DNA of 64,000 bases, from NCBI RefSeq assembly GCF_001425405.1, contig NZ_LMQP01000001.1, positions 518,619 to 582,618 of the forward strand, given 5' to 3'. Within the stretch, counting starts at the first letter, position 1. Every line of letters begins with the position of its first letter. Shown one piece after another: positions 1-7,894 of the stretch. The notes under the pieces were generated by a model that had not been told where the DNA came from, made no database searches, and saw only the letters and a program-made list of their open reading frames with translations. Both the position numbers and the translations under genes were made by a program. This stretch comes from Sphingomonas sp. Leaf412. Its GTDB lineage: Bacteria; Pseudomonadota; Alphaproteobacteria; Sphingomonadales; Sphingomonadaceae.

Positions 1-587
1 TCCGCGAGGGCGATTCCCCCGCGCGCCGCTGGGCCAATCATTACGCCGCGACCAAATGGCAGGCGGAGGCGGCGGTTCGCGACGCGGGGATCGCGGCGAC
101 GATCGTGCGCCCGCATGCGATCGTCGGCCCGGACGATCGCGTCCTGCTCCCGCGCCTGCTGCGCGCGGTACGGACCGGACGCGTGCCCCTGCCGGCGGGC
201 GGGACGGCGCGGGTCGAATTGACCGACGTGCGCGACGTCGCCGCCGCATTGATCGCCGCGGCCGATGCGGCCCCGACCGAGGTGAACGTGTCGGGCGGCG
301 TCGCGCTGCCGGTGCGCGACATCGTGGCGCGGATCGCGGCGCGGCTGCGGCCGGACGCGCGCATCGTCGCCCTGCCGCGGCCCATCGCGCTGGCCGGGGC
401 GGCGATGCTGGAGGCGATCGGGCGGATCACGGGGCGCGAGCCGGTCGTGACGCGCTACGGCATCATGGCGCTGGGCTGGTCGCGGACGTTCGACCTGTCG
501 CATGCACGCGATGCGCTGGGGTGGATGCCGCGGATCGCCCCGATCGATGCGATCGACCATGCGCTGGACGCCCGATGCGCCGCGTGA
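1..587 (+). CDS. NAD(P)-binding SDR/epimerase family protein, 5' truncated
   Basis: The reading frame is open from base 3, so the gene begins upstream of the window and only its C-terminal about 194 residues are present. The segment YAATK fits the SDR catalytic YxxxK motif, and the following RPHAIVGPDD resembles the post-catalytic stretch of extended SDR sugar-nucleotide epimerases and NDUFA9-like proteins. The N-terminal Rossmann glycine motif would lie outside the window. The stop at 585-587 overlaps the start of the next gene by 13 nt, so it probably belongs to the same operon as the hydrolase, ATP-grasp, GNAT and Rieske genes. Substrate unknown. Confidence 0.75.
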   Translation, partial: REGDSPARRWANHYAATKWQAEAAVRDAGIAATIVRPHAIVGPDDRVLLPRLLRAVRTGRVPLPAGGTARVELTDVRDVAAALIAAADAAPTEVNVSGGVALPVRDIVARIAARLRPDARIVALPRPIALAGAAMLEAIGRITGREPVVTRYGIMALGWSRTFDLSHARDALGWMPRIAPIDAIDHALDARCAA

Positions 588-1402
588 CGCTGACGCGCTT
601 CCGCGTCGGCCATTGCCGGCATCCGCAGGCGATGACGATCCGGGGCGGACGCTGGGCCCCGGTCGCGTTTCCCGCGCTCGCGTTCCTGATCCGCCATCCG
701 GAGGAAGGCGCGATCCTGTTCGACACGGGCTACGATCCCGCCTTCTGGCAGGCGACCCGGCCGTTTCCGGAACGATTGTACCGCTGGGCGACCCCGCCCG
801 TCCTGCCGCCGGGGCAGGCGCTGGCGGAGCAGCTGGCGACCGCGGGGGTGGCGCCGGGGGAGGTGCGCCACCTGATCCTCTCGCATTTCCACGCCGATCA
901 CATGGCGGGGACGCATCGCTTCCCCAACGCCACGATCCACGCCGCGCGCGCGGGATGGGACGCGATGTGCCACGGCGGACGGCTGGCGAGCGTGCGGCGG
1001 GGCATGTTGCGCGCGCTGGCGCCGGGCGACCTCCTGTCGCGCATCCGCTGGTTCGAGGACGCGGCGGCGATCGCGCTGCCCGCCGATTGCGCCCCGTTCG
1101 CGACGGCGCGCGACCTGCTGGGCGACGGGTCGCTGCGGATGGTGGAGCTGCCGGGGCATTGCCCGGGGCATTGGGGGTTGGTGACCGCGCAGGACGCGGG
1201 GTTGCATTTCCTCGTCGCCGATGCGGCATGGTCGAGCGCGGCGATCCGCACCGACACGCCGCCGCCGTGGATCACGGCGACGCTGCTGGGCGACGCGGCG
1301 GCGGGGCGGGCGACGCTGCACGACCTGCACCGGCTGCGCACGCGCAATCCGGACATCCGGCTGACGCCGTCGCATTGCGCGGAATGCGCCGCCGCGCCGT
1401 GA
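575..1402 (+). CDS. Metallo-beta-lactamase-fold hydrolase
   Basis: A 275-residue protein with the canonical metal-binding motif HFHADH near residue 109, an upstream LFDTGYD strand, and a later PGHCPGH segment supplying another metal-binding His. This is the pattern of the lactonase/glyoxalase-II branch of the MBL superfamily, so it probably hydrolyses an ester, lactone or thioester with two metal ions. No signal peptide is visible, so it is likely cytoplasmic. The ATG at 575 overlaps the preceding gene by 13 nt, and the stop overlaps the next gene, indicating translational coupling. Which compound it acts on is unknown; the neighbours suggest a step in a dedicated biosynthetic route rather than antibiotic resistance. 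Confidence 0.8.
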   Translation: MRRVTLTRFRVGHCRHPQAMTIRGGRWAPVAFPALAFLIRHPEEGAILFDTGYDPAFWQATRPFPERLYRWATPPVLPPGQALAEQLATAGVAPGEVRHLILSHFHADHMAGTHRFPNATIHAARAGWDAMCHGGRLASVRRGMLRALAPGDLLSRIRWFEDAAAIALPADCAPFATARDLLGDGSLRMVELPGHCPGHWGLVTAQDAGLHFLVADAAWSSAAIRTDTPPPWITATLLGDAAAGRATLHDLHRLRTRNPDIRLTPSHCAECAAAP

Positions 1403-2529
1403 CCGGGACGGTGATCGTCACGGGCGCGCGGGCGCCGGTCGCGCTGGATGTCGCGCGGTCGTTCCGCGCGCTGGGGTGGGAGGTGCACCTGGCCGATTCG
1501 GTGCCCGCCACGGCGGCGCGATGGGCGCGCCCCGCCTTCCCGCTGCATCGTCTGCCCCCGCCGCGCCACGCGTTCGCGGCGTTCCGCGATGCGCTGGCGC
1601 GACTGATCGACGCGACGCGCGCGACGCTGATCGTGCCGACGTGCGAGGAAGTGTTCTACCTCGCCGCCGCCGCGCCGCCCGCGCCGCTGTTCGCGCCGTC
1701 GCCGGATGTCCTGCGCGCGCTCCATTCCAAGGCCGCCTTCGTCGACCTCGCCCGCGCGGCGGGGGTCGACGTCCCCGCGACGCGACGGATCGTCGACCGG
1801 ACCGCCCTGGCCGGGTTGCGGCTCGACGATCTGGTGCTGAAGCCCGAATTCTCGCGCTTCGCCGCCGCGACCCTCGTGCGGCCGTCGCGGTGCGCGGCGG
1901 CGCGCCTGCGGCCGTCGCCGACGCACGCCTGGGTCGCGCAGGATATCGTTGTGGGGGAGGAATTGTGCCTGTGGACCGCGGCGCACCACGGGCGGCTGAC
2001 CGGGCATGCGCTGTACCGTCCGGCGCTGCGCCACGGGCGGTCGGCGGCCTATGCTTTCGAGGCGGTGGACTGGCCGCCCGCGATCGACATGGCCGCGCGC
2101 ATCGCCGCATCGTGCGCGATGACGGGGCATCTGTCGTTCGACCTGATCCGCACCCCCGACGACCGCGCCGTGCCGATCGAATGCAATCCCCGCGCGGTCA
2201 GCGGGGTGCACCTGTTCGCGGGCGATCTGACGGCCCGCGCGATCGTCGGCGAGGCGGTGCCGCCGCCGCCGCCGGGAACGCGCCGCCATTTGTCCCCCGC
2301 GATGGCGTTGCTGGGAATGCCGCAGGCGCTGGCGACGGGGCGCGCGGGCGCGTTCGCGGCGGCATGGCGCGCGGGCGCCGACGCGATCGGGCGGCCGGGC
2401 GATCGCCGGCCCGTGGCGGGCGCGATCGTCGACGCGGCGCGCTTCGCCGCCACGGGATTGACCCGCCGCCGCAGCCCGACGCGCCAGACGACCGCGGATA
2501 TCGAATGGAACGGCGAGCCGATCCGGTGA
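1384..2529 (+). CDS. ATP-grasp-like carboxylate-amine ligase family protein
   Basis: A protein of about 381 residues. The N-terminus has a Rossmann-like strand (TVIVTGARAPVALDVARSF) as in PreATP-grasp domains. The middle has LHSKAAFVDLARAAGVDVP, a typical lead-in to an ATP-grasp fold, and LVLKPEFSRF follows as the ATP-contacting strand. IECNPRAVSGVHLF supplies the metal-binding Glu/Asn of the active site. Such enzymes join a carboxylate to an amine or thiol using ATP. The ATG at 1384 is used here; a GTG at 1399 would give the GTGA stop/start overlap that is common in this genome and is a realistic alternative. Substrate unknown. Confidence 0.65.
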   Translation: MRRRAVTGTVIVTGARAPVALDVARSFRALGWEVHLADSVPATAARWARPAFPLHRLPPPRHAFAAFRDALARLIDATRATLIVPTCEEVFYLAAAAPPAPLFAPSPDVLRALHSKAAFVDLARAAGVDVPATRRIVDRTALAGLRLDDLVLKPEFSRFAAATLVRPSRCAAARLRPSPTHAWVAQDIVVGEELCLWTAAHHGRLTGHALYRPALRHGRSAAYAFEAVDWPPAIDMAARIAASCAMTGHLSFDLIRTPDDRAVPIECNPRAVSGVHLFAGDLTARAIVGEAVPPPPPGTRRHLSPAMALLGMPQALATGRAGAFAAAWRAGADAIGRPGDRRPVAGAIVDAARFAATGLTRRRSPTRQTTADIEWNGEPIR

Positions 2530-3632
2530 GGCTGTTCGACCCTGCCGACCCCGATGCCGACTGGCCCGCGATCCCGTCGGCGGAACGCGCGTACCTGACG
2601 ATGATGGCGGACGTGCGCGGGCATGTCGCCAATGTCGCCACGCGATGGCGCGCCGTGCGCACCGGGGACCGCGTCCTGCCGCTGACGGTGAACGACGGGG
2701 CGCGCGGCGACAGCTACGTCTGCACCCCGCGCGCGGCCTATGTCGATTACGCGCGCGCCGAACTGGACATCGTCGGCGTGCGCGGTGCGACGATGCTGCG
2801 CGGTATGCTGCACGGCGTCGACGCCATGCTGCGGTCGGCGCGGATCGACCGGATCGTGGGGATCGACAACTGGCTGCTGTCGACGAACCTGCACGGGGAC
2901 TGGGACGGCGCGGACCTTGCCGCGATCCGCACCCGCCTGGCGGCGGCCTTTCCCGATCACGTCCTGTCGATCCGGTCGGTGGACGACTGGTCCCGACCCG
3001 CGCTCGCCGCCGCCGCGCGACGCGACGACTGGGTCATGCTGCCGTCGCGGCAGGTGTGGGTGGTCGACGACCTGCGCCACGCATGGCGGACGCGCAACCA
3101 GTACGGCAACGATCGCCGGCTGGTCGCGCGATCGGGGCTGTCGATCGGCGCGGCGGTCCCGTCGGATGCGCCGCGGATCGCGGACCTGTACCGGCGATTG
3201 TACGTCGGGAAATACAGTGCGCTGAACCCGGTGTTCACCCCCGCCTTCGTCGCCGCGACGATGGCGAGCGGACTGATCGCCTATCGCGTCGCGCGCGACG
3301 GCGCGCGCGTGATGGCGGTCGCCGGACTGATGGCGCGCGGCGGCATCGCGACGCCCCCGGTCGTCGGCTACGACACGGATCGACCGCAGGCGGAGGGACT
3401 GTACCGCATCGCGTCGTGGATGTTCATGGAGGCGGCGATGACCCGCGGACTGCGGCTGCACGGATCGGCGGGGGCCGCGCATTTCAAGCGGTTGCGCGGT
3501 GCGCGCGGGGTGATCGAATATTGGGCGATGCACGTCGGCCACCTGTCCCGCCCGCGCGCCGCCGCGATCCGCGCCTTCGCCGCACTGCTGACCCGCGTCG
3601 CGGTGCCGATGATGCGGCGCAACGGCTGGTGA
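2526..3632 (+). CDS. GNAT-like acyltransferase family protein
   Basis: A 368-residue protein. The C-terminal half (from about residue 195) reads like a GNAT fold: SIGAAVPSDAPRIADLYRRLY is a typical first strand-helix, followed by a VMAVAGLMARGG strand and an AEGLYRIASWMFMEAAMTRG helix. The N-terminal half, which contains an IVGIDNWLLSTNLHGDW segment, was not recognised and may be a second, degenerate GNAT-like domain. The GTG start at 2526 overlaps the upstream stop as GTGA, and the stop likewise overlaps the Rieske gene. Acyl donor and acceptor are unknown. The family call rests on fold pattern only. Confidence 0.5.
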   Translation: MRLFDPADPDADWPAIPSAERAYLTMMADVRGHVANVATRWRAVRTGDRVLPLTVNDGARGDSYVCTPRAAYVDYARAELDIVGVRGATMLRGMLHGVDAMLRSARIDRIVGIDNWLLSTNLHGDWDGADLAAIRTRLAAAFPDHVLSIRSVDDWSRPALAAAARRDDWVMLPSRQVWVVDDLRHAWRTRNQYGNDRRLVARSGLSIGAAVPSDAPRIADLYRRLYVGKYSALNPVFTPAFVAATMASGLIAYRVARDGARVMAVAGLMARGGIATPPVVGYDTDRPQAEGLYRIASWMFMEAAMTRGLRLHGSAGAAHFKRLRGARGVIEYWAMHVGHLSRPRAAAIRAFAALLTRVAVPMMRRNGW

Positions 3633-4603
3633 CATGGCCCGCCGCCATCGCCGCGGGGTGGCATCCGGTCGCGGTCGCGGGACGGCCGGGGCGACGCCCG
3701 GTCGCACGCGTCCTGCTGGACGAACCGTTGGTGGTGTTCGCCGGGCCCGGCGGCCCGGTGGTGCTGCGCGACCGATGCCCGCATCGCGGCATGCCGCTGT
3801 CGGCCGGGTGCGTGCGCGACGGCACGATCGTCTGCCCCTATCACGGCTGGGCGTTCGGCGCCGACGGGGCGTGCCGCGCGGTGCCGGGCGCACGCGCGGT
3901 CCCGGCGGTGTCGGCACAGGCGCTGCCGGTGCGGACGGCGGGCGGGCTGGTGTGGACGACGCTGGGCGACGGCGCGTTCCCCTCCCTGCCGCCCGTGTTC
4001 GACGATCCCGCGCTCGACCGCTTCTGGTGGACGCCGCGCGCATCGCACGCGCGGGTCCTGGACGCGCTGGAGAATCACCTGGATCCCGCGCATCCGCATC
4101 ACGTCCACCCGTGGATCGTGCGCGCGCCCGACCGGCGGCGGCCCGCGCGCGTGACGGTGACGATCGACGCCGCGGGCGCGTGCGCCACCTATGTCGAGGA
4201 TGCGCGCGCCAGCGGCCTCGTCCCCCGCCTGTTCGAGGGGCATCGCAGCACCAGCAGCGGGCGGTTGTGGCCGCCGACGATCGGGGAGGTGTCGTTCGCG
4301 GGGCCGCGCGGCCTGCGCCTGTCCATCGCGGTCGTGTTCGTGCCCGAACGCGACGGCACGACGCGCCCCTACGCGCATTTCGCGACGCCGCTCGGGACAA
4401 TGCCCGCGTGGCTGAAACGCTGGATGCTGAAGGCGTTCCACCTGCCCATCCTGGCGCAGGACCGCCGCGTCCTGGCGCGGCAGGCGACGCGGGCGGGGCC
4501 CTATGCGGTCGGGCCGCTCGACTTCCTCGGCCCCGCGATCTGGGGCTTCGCCAACGGCACGCCCCCGCCGCCGGGCCGCTACGAGGCGGAGATGCTGCTG
4601 TGA
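3629..4603 (+). CDS. Rieske [2Fe-2S] non-heme iron oxygenase, alpha-subunit type
   Basis: A 324-residue protein. The Rieske cluster ligands are clear: C50 and H52 in CPHRGMPL, and C69 and H72 in CPYHGW. The catalytic mononuclear iron site has the expected spacing ENHLDPAHPHHVH (about E148, D152, H155, H160). This is the layout of short, VanA-like oxygenases that hydroxylate or O-demethylate with an external reductase. No ferredoxin or reductase gene lies beside it. The GTG at 3629 overlaps the previous stop as GTGA. The last 25 bases overlap the 3' end of the convergent adenylating-enzyme gene. Substrate unknown, presumably the product of the neighbouring genes. Confidence 0.85.
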   Translation: MTWPAAIAAGWHPVAVAGRPGRRPVARVLLDEPLVVFAGPGGPVVLRDRCPHRGMPLSAGCVRDGTIVCPYHGWAFGADGACRAVPGARAVPAVSAQALPVRTAGGLVWTTLGDGAFPSLPPVFDDPALDRFWWTPRASHARVLDALENHLDPAHPHHVHPWIVRAPDRRRPARVTVTIDAAGACATYVEDARASGLVPRLFEGHRSTSSGRLWPPTIGEVSFAGPRGLRLSIAVVFVPERDGTTRPYAHFATPLGTMPAWLKRWMLKAFHLPILAQDRRVLARQATRAGPYAVGPLDFLGPAIWGFANGTPPPPGRYEAEMLL

Positions 4604-5844
4604 TCCGGCCGCCAGTCGCGGCGGACGCGGCGCAGCTTCGTCGCGTCCGTGGCGGGGATGCCGTGGGTGACCGCGACCGCGGCGGCCGCCCCGACCCGCT
4701 CGATCGCGCGGGTCAGCGCCGCCTGCACCGCCACCGCGTCGCGCCCCGGCGGGATCGCCGCCGCGATCGCCGCCGCGCCGGTCTGCACGATGCGGAAATC
4801 GTCGATGCGCGGGTCGGCGTCGAGCAAGGCGTTGCGCAGCACGTCGGGCGTGACGATCGCGTCGCCGATCAGGAACAGGTCGTCGCGCCGCCCCTCCACC
4901 GCCGCGACCGCCTGCATCGCCGATCCGCACGCGCATCGTTCGTCGTCCAGCCGCAGCAGGTCGTTCATCCGGTACCGCACCATCGCCTGCGCGCGGCGGG
5001 TGAAATCGGTCACGACCGGCTGCACTAGTCCGCCCGCCGCGGCCTCCCATTCGAACGCGACGACGTCTTCGGCCAGGTGCAGCGTCCCGTGGGCGCACGA
5101 TACGCCGAGCAACCCCTCCGTCGCCATGTAGATCTGGCGCAGCGGCCGCGCCGTCGCGGCCTCGATCGCGGGCACGTCGACGGGATCGAGCACCTCCGCG
5201 GCGCTGAACGCGGTCGTGCCGCGCACGATCAGCCCGCGCGTCGCCAGCGCGCGCAGCACCTTGGGCGGCGCGACGATCGTGTCGGGCGCGAAGGCGGCGA
5301 AGCGCTCCGCCCAGCGATCGATCCCCTCGGCCAGGTCGAACAGCCCCAGCGTCACCCGGCTGCCCCCGCCCGCCGCCGCATAGAGCCGCGAGAAGCCGGG
5401 CAGCGCCAGCGCGACGCGGTGCCGCCGCCACAGCGCGTCGGGAAGCGCCTTCGCCAGCAACGTGCCGAGCCAGACGTAGCGCTCCGCATCGTCCACGACG
5501 AAATAGCCGCGATTCCCGCTGGTCCCCGTGCTGTGCCCGATCGCGAGGTCGCCGATCCGGTTCTCGCCGCGCATCAACACGTCGCGCACCGTATCGAGCG
5601 CGATGCCCGCGCGATTCATCGCCGCGAAATGGTCCAGCAGCACCTGCTTGTCGACGATCGGCCAGCGATCGGGACGCGCCGGGTCGATGCCGCGGTAGAA
5701 GGGGATGGCGCGCGCCAGGTGATGGCCCAGCCGCGCCATGGCCCGGGCGCGATGCGCGTCGATCGCGGCACGATCGCGCATCCGCGCCATGCGCAGGCGG
5801 GCGACGACATAGGCACGCGCCGCGATCGCCATCCCGCTCAGCAT
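4579..5844 (-). CDS. PaaK/CapK-like adenylate-forming enzyme (F390 synthetase-related)
   Basis: A 421-residue protein resembling the phenylacetate-CoA ligase/CapK/F390-synthetase branch of adenylate-forming enzymes. Visible elements are GHSTGTSGNRGYF (phosphate-binding loop), FSAAEVL and IYMATEGLLG (central adenine and acid contacts), and VTDFTRRAQAMVRYRMNDLL (the conserved RY-x-x-xD region). FLIGDAIVTPD begins the C-terminal domain. Members activate an acid as the AMP ester. It is convergent with, and overlaps by 25 nt, the Rieske gene, which suggests a shared local pathway but independent transcription. ATG start at 5844; a Met at residue 5 is an alternative. Substrate unknown. Confidence 0.75.
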   Translation of the reverse strand: MLSGMAIAARAYVVARLRMARMRDRAAIDAHRARAMARLGHHLARAIPFYRGIDPARPDRWPIVDKQVLLDHFAAMNRAGIALDTVRDVLMRGENRIGDLAIGHSTGTSGNRGYFVVDDAERYVWLGTLLAKALPDALWRRHRVALALPGFSRLYAAAGGGSRVTLGLFDLAEGIDRWAERFAAFAPDTIVAPPKVLRALATRGLIVRGTTAFSAAEVLDPVDVPAIEAATARPLRQIYMATEGLLGVSCAHGTLHLAEDVVAFEWEAAAGGLVQPVVTDFTRRAQAMVRYRMNDLLRLDDERCACGSAMQAVAAVEGRRDDLFLIGDAIVTPDVLRNALLDADPRIDDFRIVQTGAAAIAAAIPPGRDAVAVQAALTRAIERVGAAAAVAVTHGIPATDATKLRRVRRDWRPDHSSISAS

Positions 5845-5872
5845 CGGATGGCCGCGCGACGGGACCGGGCGG

Positions 5873-6727
5873 TCAGAGCGGCTCGCGCCGGTCGACGCGG
5901 TACAGCATCTCGGCGCCGAACGCGCGGACCGCGGCGCGCAGGTTCGCGTCGGAATTGGGATCGCGCGCGATGACCTGGATCGTCCGGAACGCCGCCTCGC
6001 CGTGTCGCTTGCTGGCGAACAGCGGCGTCGCCGCCTCGGGCACGACCGTCTCCGCCCCCGGCCAGCGCGCGAGGCAGGCGAGCCCGGTGACGGTCGCGCG
6101 CAGTTCGTCGGCGGGAATGTCGGTGCGGTTCAGCGTCGATTGCGTGCGGAAATCGCCCGGATAGTCGCGCGTGAATTCCTCCACCACCGCCGCCTGCGTC
6201 CCCGGATCGGCGGACGTCGGGGTGCGGCACGTGGCGGCCTGGCGCGCGGCATAGCCCGGCGCGCCGTCCGCCTCCGCGACGACCGCGGCGGGCATCGCGT
6301 CGAGCAGGCGCATCTTCCCGCTGTCCCACCCGAACCGCACCGGCGGGCCGCCCTGCGCGGTCGCGGGCATCGTCACGACGAAGCCGGTGCGCGTCGCCGC
6401 CGCGCGCGCCTGCCCGGCGCAGGTGCCGAACGGCTCGCTCGCTTCCGGTGCCGCGCCCGTTCCCGTGGCGACGACGACGAAGCGCGACGGGCATTGCCCG
6501 GCGGCGTCGCCGCGGACGAGGTGATAGGTGACGCGACCCGCCGGATAGCTGCCGATCACCGACAGCCGGTCGACCAATTGCGCGCCGAACGGGCGGGACA
6601 GGATCGTCTTGCCGGCGGCGATGGCCTGTTCGTTGCCCGAACTGACGATCGCCACCCGGCGCTGCGCCGCGACGGACGGGGCGAGGACGAGCGCGGCGGC
6701 GGTGATGGCGAGCAGGGCACGGGTCAC
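5873..6727 (-). CDS. Exported hypothetical protein
   Basis: A 284-residue protein starting at a GTG (6727) preceded by a GGGAG ribosome-binding sequence. Residues 1-21 form a clear Sec signal peptide (hydrophobic TRALLAITAAALVLAPS, then VAAQ), so the mature protein is probably periplasmic. The mature part contains about four Cys (CPSR, GTCAGQ, TCRTP, CLARW) that could form disulfides. No family was recognised. The gene lies 28 nt upstream of the adenylating-enzyme gene on the same strand, so the two could be co-transcribed. No other function can be supported. Confidence 0.6.
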   Translation of the reverse strand: MTRALLAITAAALVLAPSVAAQRRVAIVSSGNEQAIAAGKTILSRPFGAQLVDRLSVIGSYPAGRVTYHLVRGDAAGQCPSRFVVVATGTGAAPEASEPFGTCAGQARAAATRTGFVVTMPATAQGGPPVRFGWDSGKMRLLDAMPAAVVAEADGAPGYAARQAATCRTPTSADPGTQAAVVEEFTRDYPGDFRTQSTLNRTDIPADELRATVTGLACLARWPGAETVVPEAATPLFASKRHGEAAFRTIQVIARDPNSDANLRAAVRAFGAEMLYRVDRREPL

Positions 6728-6801
6728 GGCGTCATTCTCCCGACGAAACGATCACGGCATCAAATCGTGCGGGTGGCGCGTGGTTCCCGGCGCTTGGCGG
6801 A

Positions 6802-7317
6802 TCAGCCGTTGCCGCGCGCGAAGCTGCCCGCCGCCGCCTCCAGCCGCGCGACGACGCCGTCGATGCCGTCGATGCCGTCGCCCGCGGGCGCGGCGGCGGC
6901 GCTGTCGAGCGCCGCGGAAAGCCCCGCCACCTGCCGCTCGCCATCCGCGCCCGACAGGCCCGCGGCCTGCACCATCGCCCCGCGCGCCACGCCTTCCAGC
7001 GCGCGGCGCAGGTCGCCTTCCTGCGTCGGCGTCGCACCGAAGCGCACGGACAGGTCGCGCGCGATCTGGTTCAGGCCGTAGACGTCGCCGCGCTGCGCCA
7101 GCACGCCACGATCGGGCACGAAGCCATCCGCTTCCCCGGCGCGCGCGGTCCAGGCGGCACTGCCGTTCGCCTCGCCACCCGCGGCGGCGACCCAGCCGAG
7201 CACGCGATGCCCGATGTTGCCGATCGCCTGCGCCGCGGCGGACCCGGCACTCGTCGTCGCGTCACCGGCCAGCGGCGACAGCGGCGCAAGGGGTGACAGG
7301 CGGTCGATAGCGGTCAT
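6802..7317 (-). CDS. Ala/Gly/Ser-rich hypothetical protein, possible T3SS substrate
   Basis: A 171-residue protein without cysteine. The N-terminus MTAIDRLSPLAPLSPLAGDA, followed by TTSAGSAAAQ, is rich in Ser, Thr, Pro and Ala and lacks a Sec signal peptide, a composition typical of type III secretion substrates. The rest is helix-prone, with GLNQIARDLSVRFG and LRRALEGVARGAMVQAAGL, and ends in an Ala-rich tail with GDGIDGIDGV. No family was recognised. It lies beside the small exported-protein array and about 3 kb from the injectisome genes, so a role as substrate or accessory protein is possible but only inferred. Start is the ATG at 7317. Confidence 0.5.
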   Translation of the reverse strand: MTAIDRLSPLAPLSPLAGDATTSAGSAAAQAIGNIGHRVLGWVAAAGGEANGSAAWTARAGEADGFVPDRGVLAQRGDVYGLNQIARDLSVRFGATPTQEGDLRRALEGVARGAMVQAAGLSGADGERQVAGLSAALDSAAAAPAGDGIDGIDGVVARLEAAAGSFARGNG

Positions 7318-7400
7318 CGATCAATCCTCGGTGCGGCCCGACGACATATCGGGCGCGCATCCTGTATGGGGGACGCCGCACCCCCGCACCATAATCGAAC

Positions 7401-7407
7401 CGACTAG
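7401..7407. promoter_or_regulatory. CGACTAG half-site
   Basis: The 7-mer CGACTAG here matches one arm of the perfect inverted repeat at 7768-7786. It lies just downstream of the 7419-7712 gene and about 90 bases upstream of the 6802-7317 gene start, so it could serve that gene's promoter. No transcription factor can be assigned, and a single 7-mer can occur by chance. Confidence 0.2.
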
Positions 7408-7418
7408 CGACGCGGCGG

Positions 7419-7712
7419 TCACAGTCCCGCGCGCGCGCACAGCGCGTACAATCGCCGGACCTGCGGATGGTCGCGGCCATATGCCGCCGCGGCCTGCCGG
7501 CGGTGCGCGCAGGTCTGCCGCGTTCGCGGGCTGACGGCGCGACGCTGCGCCCCGCCGCGGTGACGGTTCACGGTCGAATCGCGCAGCACCCGTTCGCGCA
7601 CCTGTCGCGCCGAATCGTTCAACGATTCGGAGTAGGGCTGGAATTCCTGCGCCGCGACGGCCCGTGCAGACAGGGCGACGACGGCGGCGATGATCGCGAT
7701 CCTCGATTTCAT
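7419..7712 (-). CDS. Small exported protein, array family member 1
   Basis: A 97-residue protein with a Sec signal peptide (KSRIAIIAAVVALSARAVAAQ, cleavage after AAQ or ARA). Its C-terminus DHPQVRRLYALCARAGL closely matches NPKVRRLYGLCRSIGR of the gene at 8981-9292 and is related to the other members at 8636, 9407 and 9811. Two Cys (QTC and ALC) remain in the mature protein. A GGGAG sequence sits 8 nt upstream of the ATG. It is the only member on the minus strand. Function unknown; periplasmic or secreted location is inferred. Confidence 0.6.
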   Translation of the reverse strand: MKSRIAIIAAVVALSARAVAAQEFQPYSESLNDSARQVRERVLRDSTVNRHRGGAQRRAVSPRTRQTCAHRRQAAAAYGRDHPQVRRLYALCARAGL

Positions 7713-7767
7713 GACCGTGCTCCCGACGACCCTGCATAATCGATGGGAGCGCGCATGCTAAGCGAAA

Positions 7768-7786
7768 CGACTAGGCGGTCTAGTCG
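7768..7786. promoter_or_regulatory. Perfect inverted repeat CGACTAG-N5-CTAGTCG
   Basis: Arms CGACTAG (7768-7774) and CTAGTCG (7780-7786) are separated by GCGGT. The repeat lies between the divergent genes starting at 7712 (minus) and 7895 (plus), where a dimeric regulator could act on both. Related half-sites occur at 7401-7407 and, as TTAGTCG, at 8615-8621 upstream of the 8636 gene. It could be an operator for the accessory-gene array; no regulator can be named. Confidence 0.4.
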
Positions 7787-7894
7787 GAACGCTGAGCGCG
7801 AAGGTCGCAGGCACGCGCCATAAAGGATGGGCAGCGTCGGGATGCGGCGCACTGGCGAAGGCCCATGACGGGCCGGCAATCAGGAGGAATTCCC

